Shown here: piece by piece, positions 50,256 through 57,638 of the stretch
How positions within the stretch are numbered: position 1 is the stretch's first letter
Layout of the letters: every line of letters begins with the position of its first letter
From: Wenjunlia tyrosinilytica
Lineage (GTDB): Bacteria > Actinomycetota > Actinomycetes > Streptomycetales > Streptomycetaceae
Reading direction: 5' to 3'
NCBI RefSeq assembly: GCF_014646055.1
Contig: NZ_BMMS01000020.1
Location: forward strand, 102,025 to 166,024
DNA: 64,000 bases
The notes under the pieces: generated by a model
The model's database searches: none
What the model saw: the letters and a program-made list of their open reading frames with translations, nothing else
What the model was told of the DNA's origin: nothing
Translations under genes and position numbers: made by a program

Positions 50256-51078
50256 CGATGGTGCTGAGCAGGGCGAACTGGTCGGCTGTGGCAGTGCCTG
50301 CTGGTGGGGAGCAGACGGCGATGCGCAGGTCGTTGCCGGGGATGGTGAGGGTGTCGCAGTCGACGGTGACAGGTCCGAGTTCGGGGTGGTGGACGGTCTT
50401 GCTGTCCGTGGTGTGGAACCCGACGGTGTGGGAGTCCCACAGGTCCTCGAAGCGGTCGCCGGCCCGGCGGAGGCTGGTGATCAGCGCCGTGAGGTGACTG
50501 TCCTTCGGGTAGCGGGCGGCGGAGGAGCGCAGGTCGGAGACGAGGGCGGTCTCGAACCGGTCCTGCTGGTCGGGGGTGTGGGTGACGCGGGTGGGCTGGT
50601 GGGTGAAGTGCCGCCAGGCGATGTTGCGGTCCTTGCCGCGCCAGGGCGAGGGATCGCCCATGAGGGCGGCCCACAGGGGATTCCAGGAGATGAGGTTCCA
50701 GGCGGCGTCGTGGACGCTGAGCGGGCTGCCGTTCAGCTGGTCGAGCAGGCGCTGGACGCTGGGCGGGACGTGCGGGGAGACCTGCCCCGTGGTGGGCGGG
50801 GCCTGGCCGGCGAGGAGGTAGAGGTGGTCGCGTTCGGTCTCGGTCAGGCGCAGGGCGCGGGCGAGGGAGGCCAGGACCTGCGGGGAAGGTGAGGTGGCGC
50901 GGCCTCGCTCCAGGCGGACGACGTAGTCGACGCAGAGTCCGGCGAGCTGGGCGAGTTCTTCGCGCCGCAGCCCGGGAGCGCGGCGGACCCCGCCGAGGGG
51001 GAGGCCCAGGTCCTTGGGGCTGGTGCGGTCGCGCCAGTGCCGCAGGGCCTGGCCGAGGGCTACGGGATCGTCGTTCAC
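50227..51078 (-). CDS. XRE-family regulator with MmyB-like ligand domain
   Basis: A 283-residue regulator. The N-terminal helix-turn-helix reads RREELAQLAGLCVDYVVRLERGRATSPSPQVLASLARAL (about 38-80). The MmyB-like C-terminal domain follows (AWNLISWNPLWAALMGDPS, RNIAWRHFTHQPTR, DLRSSAARYPKDSHL, DLWDSHTVGFH). This group usually regulates adjacent SDR/redox genes; a broken SDR gene lies divergently at 51182. GTG 51078 gives the standard start, but its GGAAGG site is unusually close. The stop lies within a 14-bp repeat array. Confidence 0.87.
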   Translation of the reverse strand: MNDDPVALGQALRHWRDRTSPKDLGLPLGGVRRAPGLRREELAQLAGLCVDYVVRLERGRATSPSPQVLASLARALRLTETERDHLYLLAGQAPPTTGQVSPHVPPSVQRLLDQLNGSPLSVHDAAWNLISWNPLWAALMGDPSPWRGKDRNIAWRHFTHQPTRVTHTPDQQDRFETALVSDLRSSAARYPKDSHLTALITSLRRAGDRFEDLWDSHTVGFHTTDSKTVHHPELGPVTVDCDTLTIPGNDLRIAVCSPPAGTATADQFALLSTIGTQVLRLKY

Positions 51079-51181
51079 CCTTCCATTGTCCGCCGGTCCC
51101 CAGCGAACAGCCTGGTACTGGCCGACCCCCCGCCGAGGAGAGCCCTCCCTGTCTCTTTCGGCGGCGCGCAGGCTGAGTGAC

Positions 51182-51556
51182 ATGCCAACAGTCACCGTGA
51201 TCACCGGGACCGACAAGGGCCTCGGTTTCGAAACGGCCCGCCGGCTCGCCGAGGCGGGCCGGGTGGATGTGCCGGTCAACAACGCGGGTGTCGCCGGTCC
51301 GGCCGCACCGGCCGGTGAGCTGACCGCGGTCCACGCGCAGGCGTTCCCCAAGTTCAGCATGTTCAGCAAGTTCAGCAAGTTCAGCAAGTTCAGTGTCGTC
51401 CCGGTCGATCCCGGGTTCACCGCGACCGGCCTCAACGGCCACCGGGGCACCCAGAGCGCCGAGGACCGCGCCGCGGCGACCGTCGCAGCCGCCACCGCCG
51501 GCCCCGGGGCGCCGAGCGCCGCCTTCGTCGGCGCCACCGACCCCGTGCCGTGGTGA
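51182..51556 (+). pseudogene. Short-chain dehydrogenase with two internal deletions
   Basis: A 124-residue open frame keeps the SDR nucleotide motif (TVITGTDKGLG, TGxxxGxG) and then jumps from ARRLAEAG straight to RVDVPVNNAGVAGPA, missing ~40 residues. It then runs into a 9-bp repeat (KFSKFSKFS) where the catalytic Ser-Tyr-Lys region should be. It rejoins at VVPVDPGFTATGLNGHRGTQSAEDRAA, the usual SDR end. Without Tyr-x3-Lys it cannot be an active dehydrogenase. The frame is nevertheless open and might give a short product. Confidence 0.68.
51350..51394. repeat. 9-bp in-frame repeat in the SDR remnant
   Basis: Five copies of AAGTTCAGC (one ATGTTCAGC, last one ending AGT) encode FSMFSKFSKFSKFS. 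The array sits exactly at the second deletion of the SDR frame, suggesting slippage/expansion during or after loss of the central segment. Confidence 0.85.
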
Positions 51557-51624
51557 CCGCCTCGACGTTTGCTCCCCAGCGGCCGCGGTCTGCGGCCGTA
51601 CCGCACGACCACTAAGGAATGATC

Positions 51625-52077
51625 ATGAACAGCGTTCACCAGAGGTCCCTCGAGACCGCCCGGGCGTTCATCGCCGCGTTCGAGAACCGCGACCCGGCGA
51701 CCGTGGCGGGCCTGCTGTCGGACGACGCGACCTTTGTCATCCCGCTCTCGATCGCGGGCACCCCCGAGCCCTGGTACGTCTTCGACAGCCCCGCCGCCGT
51801 CCTCGCCTACATCGAGTCGGTCGCGGCGAAGTTCGACCATGTCGCCTTCCTGGACAAGGCCTGGACCGTCAGCGAGGACGCCCGTTCGGTGTTCCTGCAG
51901 GCCAACGGGGACATCCTGTCCAGCGCGGAGAAGCTCGTCTACAACAACGTCTACATCTTCCGCATCGACGTCGCCGAAGGCCGCATCGTGAAGGTGTGGG
52001 AGTACGCCAACCCGGTCGCCTACGCCAACCTCGGCATCGCCGACTCCGAGGCCGAAGCCGCCGCCCAGGCCGGCTGA
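51625..52077 (+). CDS. SnoaL/NTF2-like protein
   Basis: A 150-residue protein of the SnoaL/ketosteroid-isomerase-like cone fold. SLETARAFIAAFENRDPATVAGLLSDDATFVIP is the usual start, and NVYIFRIDVAEGRIVKVWEYANPVAYANL the usual end. ATG 51625 has AAGGA 6 nt upstream; an ATG two codons earlier is too close to that site. It could be an isomerase, hydroxylase-like or dehydratase, or a non-catalytic binding protein. It follows the SDR remnant, so the two were probably one operon. Confidence 0.85.
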   Translation: MNSVHQRSLETARAFIAAFENRDPATVAGLLSDDATFVIPLSIAGTPEPWYVFDSPAAVLAYIESVAAKFDHVAFLDKAWTVSEDARSVFLQANGDILSSAEKLVYNNVYIFRIDVAEGRIVKVWEYANPVAYANLGIADSEAEAAAQAG

Positions 52078-52126
52078 CCTGCTGGTCTGCGGATCTGCGG
52101 CGGGTGTGCGGTTCTGCGAGCAGCTG

Positions 52127-52153
52127 CCCGGTGGACCGCCTCGGTCCACCGGG
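52127..52153. terminator. Hairpin terminator after SnoaL-like gene
   Basis: A perfect 12-bp stem (52127-52138 with 52142-52153) with a 3-nt loop lies 49 bp after the SnoaL-like stop. A second hairpin follows 17 bp later. Confidence 0.75.
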
Positions 52154-52170
52154 GGCTCGCCGTCGCCCGG

Positions 52171-52204
52171 CCGCCCGCCCCTTCCGGTCGGAAGGGGCGG
52201 GCGG
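52171..52204. terminator. Hairpin terminator abutting the MarR stop
   Basis: A perfect 15-bp GC-rich stem (52171-52185 with 52190-52204) with a 4-nt loop, ending one base before the MarR stop codon on the other strand. With the hairpin at 52127 it forms a tandem terminator between two converging genes. Confidence 0.8.
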
Positions 52205-52666
52205 TCATTCGTCGAGGGCGTCGGTCATGGTGTCGAGATCGGCCAGGAGGACCGTCAGCCGTCGTGCGGGAATGCTTCTGATCATGCGTTCTTCGATGGC
52301 GTAGACGGCGCTGCGGGCGGCGTGCAGGCGCTGCTGTCCGGCCGCGGTGAGGTGGATGGGCAGGGCTCGGCCGTGGTCGGTGCTGGTTGCCTGGGTGATC
52401 AGACCGGCGTCCTTGAGGCCGCGCAGGACGACGTTGGCCGACTGCCGGGTGACGAAGGTGCCGCGGGCCAGGTCGGCGTTGGACAGGCCGGGCTGTTCGT
52501 CGAGCAGTTCCAGGCAGGAGTACTGCGGGACGGTGAGGTCGTGCTCGCGCAGGGCCTTGTCCATGGCTCCGCGCAGAGCTGCCGAGGCTCGTTTGAGGCG
52601 GTATCCCACGTGCTCGGTGACGTCCTCGGCTGGATGGGGCAGGGGAACAGGCGCACGGTCTTTCAT
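52205..52666 (-). CDS. MarR-family transcription repressor
   Basis: A 153-residue regulator. The winged helix reads YSCLELLDEQPGLSNADLARGTFVTRQSANVVLRGLKDAGLI with the wing STDHGRALPIHLTAAG; flanking dimer helices are present. It is divergent from the VOC gene. Two identical palindromes ATGTCA-N6-TGACAT lie in the gap; one covers its own start codon and the other surrounds the likely start site of the VOC gene. This points to repression of both genes, relieved by a small ligand. Confidence 0.9.
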   Translation of the reverse strand: MKDRAPVPLPHPAEDVTEHVGYRLKRASAALRGAMDKALREHDLTVPQYSCLELLDEQPGLSNADLARGTFVTRQSANVVLRGLKDAGLITQATSTDHGRALPIHLTAAGQQRLHAARSAVYAIEERMIRSIPARRLTVLLADLDTMTDALDE

Positions 52667-52682
52667 GTCAGCATTTTGACAT
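52665..52682. promoter_or_regulatory. MarR operator 1
   Basis: ATGTCA-N6-TGACAT, a perfect 6-6-6 palindrome. It overlaps the MarR start codon on one strand and the -35 hexamer TTGACA (52676-52681) of the VOC promoter on the other. Its twin lies 45 bp to the right. Confidence 0.75.
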
Positions 52683-52705
52683 GCCTGAGAGCCTGCGCCT
52701 ATAGT
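52676..52705 (+). promoter_or_regulatory. Consensus-type promoter of the VOC gene
   Basis: TTGACA at 52676-52681 and TATAGT at 52700-52705 are separated by 18 bp, a near-consensus housekeeping-sigma promoter. Transcription would start near 52712, inside operator 2, about 50 nt before the VOC ATG. Confidence 0.75.
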
Positions 52706-52709
52706 CCAC

Positions 52710-52727
52710 ATGTCAAAGTCCTGACAT
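52710..52727. promoter_or_regulatory. MarR operator 2
   Basis: A second perfect ATGTCA-N6-TGACAT, located immediately after the -10 hexamer and covering the predicted start point of the VOC transcript. Confidence 0.75.
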
Positions 52728-52760
52728 TGAATCTCTGGCAGACCACCCCTTGGAGTCACC

Positions 52761-53132
52761 ATGACCGCCACTGTCGAAGGCCCCGATTTCATCGCTCTGC
52801 AGGTGAGGGACGTGCCTGCTGCGGCCGCTTTCCTCGAGGAGCGGCTCGGTCTGCGCCGGGCCCCCGCCGCGCCGCCCCACGCGGTCGTCTTCGCCACCAC
52901 CCCGATCCCATTGGCCGTCCGCGAGCCGCTGCCCGGCGTCGACCTGGACGGCGTCGCGCGCCCCGGCCTCGGTGTGGCGCTGTGGCTGCGCACCACCGAC
53001 GCCCCGGCGCTGCGCGAGCAGCTCGTGGCGGCGGGCACGCGGGACGTCACCCCGCTGCAGGACGGCCCGTTCGGTCCGACGTTTTCCTTCACCGGCCCCG
53101 AGGGCTACCGGCTCACCGTGCACGGAGGCTGA
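52761..53132 (+). CDS. VOC-family (glyoxalase-like) protein
   Basis: A 123-residue vicinal-oxygen-chelate protein with two beta-alpha-beta-beta-beta units: FIALQVRDVPAAAAFLEERLGL, and GVALWLRTTDAPALREQLVAAGTRDV ending FGPTFSFTGPEGYRLTVHG. This is the usual single-chain form, dimeric, and often a resistance or detoxification protein. Its promoter is consensus-like and flanked by MarR operators, consistent with an inducible detoxification role. Confidence 0.88.
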   Translation: MTATVEGPDFIALQVRDVPAAAAFLEERLGLRRAPAAPPHAVVFATTPIPLAVREPLPGVDLDGVARPGLGVALWLRTTDAPALREQLVAAGTRDVTPLQDGPFGPTFSFTGPEGYRLTVHGG

Positions 53133-53134
53133 CC

Positions 53135-53299
53135 GTGAAGGCCGTCGTCCTGACTCCTCGAGGCCCGTTCTCCCTCGCGGCGAGCCTGCGCTTCCTGGAA
53201 GGCTTCACCCCCACCCCGTACCGGGGAGGCCGCGACGGGGTGCTCCGCCTGGCGTTCCCCTCGGACGACGGTCACTGCACCGTCACCGCCGCCGTGTGA
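53135..53299 (+). pseudogene. N-terminal fragment of an AlkA-type DNA glycosylase
   Basis: From GTG 53135, two bases after the VOC stop, 54 residues match the start of DNA-3-methyladenine glycosylase II proteins (VLTPRGPFSLAASLRFLEGFTP, YRGG-DGVLRLAFP-DD). They then stop. The family has ~200-300 residues; the catalytic helix-hairpin-helix is absent. Likely a truncated relic in the VOC operon, possibly still translated as a short peptide. Confidence 0.55.
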
Positions 53300-53373
53300 C
53301 ACCCGGGCCGCCGAGGGCGGCGTTCAGCTCGCGTCGGACGCCACCCCCCACCCGTTTGCCTTCTGCGGGGAGC

Positions 53374-54126
53374 TCAGGGGCTCCAGTCGATGCGTCCGCT
53401 CGCGGCACCGAGCAGGCGGGCCAGGTTCTGCTTCGCCGGTGGTGGTGGTGGGGTCGGGGTGGCGTGAGCGCTGCTGTCGGCTGCGTCGTCCTGCGGGTGG
53501 GGCGGGGACGGTGGGTCCGAGGTGTGGACGAGCCGGACGTCCGGGTGTTTGGGGTAGAGCTGATTGGCGAGGGCGCGGGCGAAGGAGGCGAGGTCGTCTT
53601 CGGCTTCGGTGAGAGCGTGGGCCGCCAGTGGGCGTGCCAGTTGGGGCCATCCGGTCAGCATGACGGCTCGCAGGGCTGCGGCGCGTACCGGTGGCGGTGG
53701 GGCGAAGAGCGCCGATATCACTGCGTCCGCCACGTCGGAGCAGTAGTGATCGGGGGCTGAGGCCGCGACGGCGGTAAGGGGGAGAGCCTGTTCCTCCGTC
53801 TTCGTCGCGCGCAGGAGTTTGAGGGCTTCGGCGACGGTGAAGCACCGGAACGCGCGGTACACGATGGCTTCCGCGTCGGCCATGGCGCGCTGGTGCGTCT
53901 GCGGTTCGTTCGCGCTCACTTCGGCAAAGGACACGCAGACGGCGTCTCCTGGGTAGAAGCGGACGATCGCGCCGTCGAGGCTGCGCCAGGTGGGTGTGGG
54001 GCCGAGGTACTGGTGCTCTTCAGGGCCGGTGTACCACCAGCCTGTCCCTGCCGCGAGGTTGCCGAACGCCCCTTCGTCCAGCGGGTCCTTGAAGGCCATC
54101 CTGCGCCACCGCCACCAGCTACCCAC
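53374..54126 (-). CDS. Hypothetical protein coupled to an RsbW-like ATPase
   Basis: A 250-residue soluble protein of no family I recognise. An N-terminal part has WWYTGPEEHQYLGPTPTWRSLDGA and RFYPGDAVCVSF. A helical middle follows (ERA-MADAEAIVYRAFRCFTVAEALKLL, ADAVISALFAP), then a Pro/Asp/His-rich linker (SDPPSPPHPQDDAADSS) and a short hydrophobic tail. GTG 54126 has GAGG 8 nt upstream and overlaps the ATPase stop by 8 bp; an ATG at 54099 is a weaker alternative. The tight overlap suggests joint action with the ATPase. Confidence 0.68.
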   Translation of the reverse strand: MGSWWRWRRMAFKDPLDEGAFGNLAAGTGWWYTGPEEHQYLGPTPTWRSLDGAIVRFYPGDAVCVSFAEVSANEPQTHQRAMADAEAIVYRAFRCFTVAEALKLLRATKTEEQALPLTAVAASAPDHYCSDVADAVISALFAPPPPVRAAALRAVMLTGWPQLARPLAAHALTEAEDDLASFARALANQLYPKHPDVRLVHTSDPPSPPHPQDDAADSSAHATPTPPPPPAKQNLARLLGAASGRIDWSP

Positions 54127-54763
54127 TGCGGCTGCCTCGGGTCGGTGTGATGGCGGGGGTACTTGACGGGGCAGGCGGTGAAGCGTGGGCGACTCGGTTT
54201 CTGGCAGTGGTCGGGGCCGGGGTCGCGGGCGTGACGGCGGGGCGGGTACGGCGGTGCAGGGCGGGGCGACGGCGGGTGGGCCCGCCGGATGTCGCGCCGG
54301 CCGGGTGGGGCATCGGGGTCCGGACGGTGGTGGTGGAGGGGGGTGGCGTCACCTCGCACCAGATCTGTTTGCCTCGGGCATGGGGGGCTTGTCCCCAGTG
54401 GTCCGACAGGGCCTCCACCAAGCCCAGCCCTCGTCCGTGCTCGTCGCGGTCAGTGGTCTTTGCCCGGCGTGCGGGCTTGGCGCAGGTGTCGGTGACCTCG
54501 ACCCGCAGGACCGGGAGGGCTGCGGGCAGCTGGGTGAGCAGGAGCGAGAACGTGAGGGGACCTTGTCCGTGTGTCACGGCGTTGGTGACCAGTTCGCTGA
54601 CGAGGAGCCGTACGGTCTCGACCGAGTCGGCGGGTACCCGCCACTGGGCCAGTGTCGTTTGTGTGAGTCGGCGGGCGGTGCGCGGGGCTTCGGCGGCTGT
54701 GGGCAGCGAGAAGCAGGCCTTGCGCTGCCTTGCGGTCGTGGTGGGAGCGGGCAGTGAGTACAT
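54119..54763 (-). CDS. RsbW-like ATP-binding protein with long tail
   Basis: A 214-residue regulatory ATPase. VRLLVSELVTNAVTHG is the N-box, LRVEVTDTC the G1 region and DEHGRGLGLVEALSDHWG the G2 region. After about residue 140 a Pro/Thr/Arg-rich tail of ~70 residues follows, unusual for the group (130-160 residues). The tail overlaps the start of the downstream gene. It may act as an anti-sigma or phosphorylation switch. Confidence 0.8.
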   Translation of the reverse strand: MYSLPAPTTTARQRKACFSLPTAAEAPRTARRLTQTTLAQWRVPADSVETVRLLVSELVTNAVTHGQGPLTFSLLLTQLPAALPVLRVEVTDTCAKPARRAKTTDRDEHGRGLGLVEALSDHWGQAPHARGKQIWCEVTPPPSTTTVRTPMPHPAGATSGGPTRRRPALHRRTRPAVTPATPAPTTARNRVAHASPPAPSSTPAITPTRGSRSG

Positions 54764-54935
54764 GGTCGCAACCGAATCGGCGGTTAGGGGTGGTCTGGCG
54801 GATGACTTCTACCTGGCCGCGGGGCCGGGAGGTGGGGAGTGCCTCCCGGCGCCGTCGGGAAGGGGCAGCGGTTGCCGTGCGTTGGTCGCAGAGTCGCGCG
54901 GCTTCGGGGTTGGCTCCTGGCTGCCTTGGGTGGTC

Positions 54936-56033
54936 TCAGTTCGCGATCTCCTCCAGGGGTTGCCAGGGCTGGGTGAGGCCGAAGGCGGCCGGGCCGAAGA
55001 CGTCCAGTGCGGCCGCGGTGCGCATGATCGGCGGGGTGGAGATACCGAAGACACGGACGCGCATGCCGTAGCGGAGGGTCTCGGTGGTCACTGGCGTGGC
55101 TGTGTCGGCGTCCAGCAGGGTGATCAGGTCGGGCACGATGGCCACGACCCGGTCGTCCACGGTGGCCAGCAGGTTTTCGTTGCGGAATTCGATGCGCATG
55201 GTGCCGGTGCTGTCGAGTCCGTGGATCAGGGCGTGTCCTTGGGTGAATCCGTCGCTGACGTGTCGTGAGACATCGGTGACCTTGCCGCTGAAGAGCACTT
55301 GTCCGTGCTCGTAGGGGGTCTGTTTGAGCGCGTCGATGAGTGCGTCGAAGGGGTCGCGGTGTTCTTGTTTGGCCTCCCGCAGCGTCCGGCCCAGGGTCAG
55401 CGCCAGCCGGAGTGTGCGGGGGATGGCGGTACGTTTGACCTGGGCGCCGGTCATCGGATACTCCGCGATGTACGCCGATCCGCCCATGCGGATGGTCAGC
55501 GCCCGGGCGAACCACTCGGTGCGGTGGTTGTCCGCGCCGGTTGCCACGATCGCTGTGTGGCCGCGTTCGTCGGCGATGGCCAGCGGTGACGCCGGTACCC
55601 CGTAGACCCCGAAGGTCTCCATCTGCAGTTCGGGGAAGGCGCGTCCCATTCCGTCGCCGTCGACTACGGGCAGGTCGGCGCGGGCTGCGACGAGGAGGGG
55701 GATCATCGAGTTCAGGCCGCCGCATTCCATCGGGATGACTGCGTCCGCCTGCCGGCCGAGGTGGTCCTCGAGGCGGCGCAGCGCGGCTACGGCCTCGCGT
55801 CCGCTCGGGACCTTCTCCAGCACGACCGTTGGTGCGCCCATCATCGCTGAGGCGATCACCAGCATGTCGTCGTCGAGCTCGTCGGGGTCGAGGACTCGGA
55901 CCTTGCAGCCGTCGGCCAGTGCCTGCTCGACCAGTAGTCGCCCGATGAGCGGGTCGCCTCCGCCGCCGGTGCCCAGCAGCGCGGCGCCGGTGGCCAGGTC
56001 GAGGAGGTCTTTGTCGGTGAGTTCGTAAGCCAT
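54936..56033 (-). CDS. DUF917-family protein (S-methyl-thiohydantoin desulfurase type), copy 1
   Basis: A 365-residue protein of the DUF917/S-Me-THD family. ALLGTGGGGDPLIGRLL near the N-terminus, VIPMECGGLNSMIPLLVAA, LPVVDGDGMGRAFPELQM and FRNENLLATVDDRVVAIVPDLI are the family marks. Members are found next to hydantoinase-type genes, and one is known to act on S-methyl-thiohydantoin. CAGGAG precedes the ATG at 56033. It is third in the leftward operon after the permease and HyuA genes. A second copy lies divergently at 59118. Confidence 0.87.
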   Translation of the reverse strand: MAYELTDKDLLDLATGAALLGTGGGGDPLIGRLLVEQALADGCKVRVLDPDELDDDMLVIASAMMGAPTVVLEKVPSGREAVAALRRLEDHLGRQADAVIPMECGGLNSMIPLLVAARADLPVVDGDGMGRAFPELQMETFGVYGVPASPLAIADERGHTAIVATGADNHRTEWFARALTIRMGGSAYIAEYPMTGAQVKRTAIPRTLRLALTLGRTLREAKQEHRDPFDALIDALKQTPYEHGQVLFSGKVTDVSRHVSDGFTQGHALIHGLDSTGTMRIEFRNENLLATVDDRVVAIVPDLITLLDADTATPVTTETLRYGMRVRVFGISTPPIMRTAAALDVFGPAAFGLTQPWQPLEEIAN

Positions 56034-56058
56034 GACGGCTCCTGTTTTCGGTGGCTGG

Positions 56059-57612
56059 TCAGGAGGTGACGGCGAGGTCGCCGGCGGCCTTGACCCGGAT
56101 CCGGGTGGCATTGCCGGGCAGGTAGGCCAGGGGCACCTCGTCGATGTCGACGATCTGCACGGTGGAGGGGTCGGCTCCGGCTGCCACGGCCTTGGCCACG
56201 GCTTCCTGGCGTGCCTGGTCCAGGACCGCGTCACGGGTTCCGGGAGCGACGGGGAAGACGCGGTCGACCTCGCCGCCGATCTGGGCCATGGCCGCGCCGA
56301 TGGCGTTGGCCACGGCGAAGTGGTCGGGCCGCAGCACCTTGCTGGCTCCTTCGAGTTCGTCGGGCACCAGGATGCTGCCGCCGCCCACGGCGACCACGGG
56401 CACCGGCGCCGCGCTGGTGCGCATCCGGTCGACCACGTCCTGGATTCCGTCGGCGATGCGGTCCAGAGCCGTGCGTACCAGGGTGCGGTCCAGGTGCGCG
56501 ACGAGTGAGGGGTCCCCTATGTCGGCGCGGCCGGCGGCGACCGCGATGTCGGTGGCGGTGAGGGTCTCTCCCCCGAAGACGAGCGCTTGCTCGGTCACCA
56601 GGTAGCCGACGCTGTCCGGGCCGACCCTCATCCCGCCGACGCCGTCCGGGCGTACCCGGCTGCCGCCGCCGATGCCGACCGAGAGCACGTCGGGCATGCG
56701 GAAGTTCGTGCGCACACCGGCGACTTCCACCTCGGTGGCGGCCTCTCGTGGGAAGCCGGACTGCAGCATGCCCACGTCGGTGGTGGTGCCTCCGATGTCG
56801 ACCACGACGCACTGGTCGACCCCCGACAGGTATGCCGCGCCCCGCATGGAGTTGGTCGGCCCGGAGGCGAAGGTCGCCACGGGGTAGCGGCGGGTGTATT
56901 CGATGTCCATCAAGGTGCCGTCGTTCTGGCTCAGGAACAGCGGCGCGGCGATCCCGGCGAGGTCGAGGGCATCGACGAGCGCGGTGCACACATGCTCGGC
57001 GACCTCGCGGAGGCAGCCGTTGATCACGGTGGCGTTCTCCCGTTCGAGCAGGCCCATCCGGCCGATCTCGTGCGACAGGCTCACGTAGAGGCCGGGGAAC
57101 CGGCTGGTGATCAGTTCTGCCGCCTGCCGTTCGAACTCCGCGTTCACGGGTGAGAACACCGACGAGATCGCGATGCTGCGGATGCCGTGCTCGACCGCGT
57201 CCTCGATGGCGGCGACCACTTCTGCCTCGTCCCACGCGGAGATGGTGCGTCCGTCGAACTCATGACCTCCGTGGCACAGGTAGGACCTGCCGGCGATGGC
57301 TTGGACCAGGCGGTCCGGCCAGGCGACCAGCGGCGGCAGGCCGGATGTCGCCGGCAGTCCGAACCGGATGGCAGCCGTCGGTGCGAGCCCCTTCGCTTCG
57401 ATGAGTGCGTTGACGAAGTGTGTGGTGCCGATCATGACCGCCTGGATGTCGGCCGGATTGAACTGCGCCTGCCGTCGCAGCAGGTCGATCGCCTGCGAGA
57501 TGCCGGTGGTGACGTCTGCCGTGGTGGAGGTCTTGGCGGTGGACAGCACCTGCCCGCCCGCGGTGAGTACGGCGTCGGTGTTCGTGCCGCCGACATCGAT
57601 CCCGATGCGCAT
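56059..57612 (-). CDS. Hydantoinase/oxoprolinase family protein (HyuA-like)
   Basis: A 517-residue HyuA-type protein. The ASKHA phosphate motif IDVGGTNTDAVL opens it; GTTHFVNALIE, DIGGTTTDVGML and GIGGGSRVRPDG are the later nucleotide-binding loops. ATP-dependent ring opening of hydantoin or 5-oxoproline-like rings is the family reaction. The ATG at 57612 has GAAAGGGA 6 nt upstream, better than the earlier GTG 57642. Only 25 bp separate it from the DUF917 gene. A HyuB-type partner is absent. Confidence 0.88.
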   Translation of the reverse strand: MRIGIDVGGTNTDAVLTAGGQVLSTAKTSTTADVTTGISQAIDLLRRQAQFNPADIQAVMIGTTHFVNALIEAKGLAPTAAIRFGLPATSGLPPLVAWPDRLVQAIAGRSYLCHGGHEFDGRTISAWDEAEVVAAIEDAVEHGIRSIAISSVFSPVNAEFERQAAELITSRFPGLYVSLSHEIGRMGLLERENATVINGCLREVAEHVCTALVDALDLAGIAAPLFLSQNDGTLMDIEYTRRYPVATFASGPTNSMRGAAYLSGVDQCVVVDIGGTTTDVGMLQSGFPREAATEVEVAGVRTNFRMPDVLSVGIGGGSRVRPDGVGGMRVGPDSVGYLVTEQALVFGGETLTATDIAVAAGRADIGDPSLVAHLDRTLVRTALDRIADGIQDVVDRMRTSAAPVPVVAVGGGSILVPDELEGASKVLRPDHFAVANAIGAAMAQIGGEVDRVFPVAPGTRDAVLDQARQEAVAKAVAAGADPSTVQIVDIDEVPLAYLPGNATRIRVKAAGDLAVTS

Positions 57613-57638
57613 CCGAGTCCCTTTCTCGTCGCGGGTGT

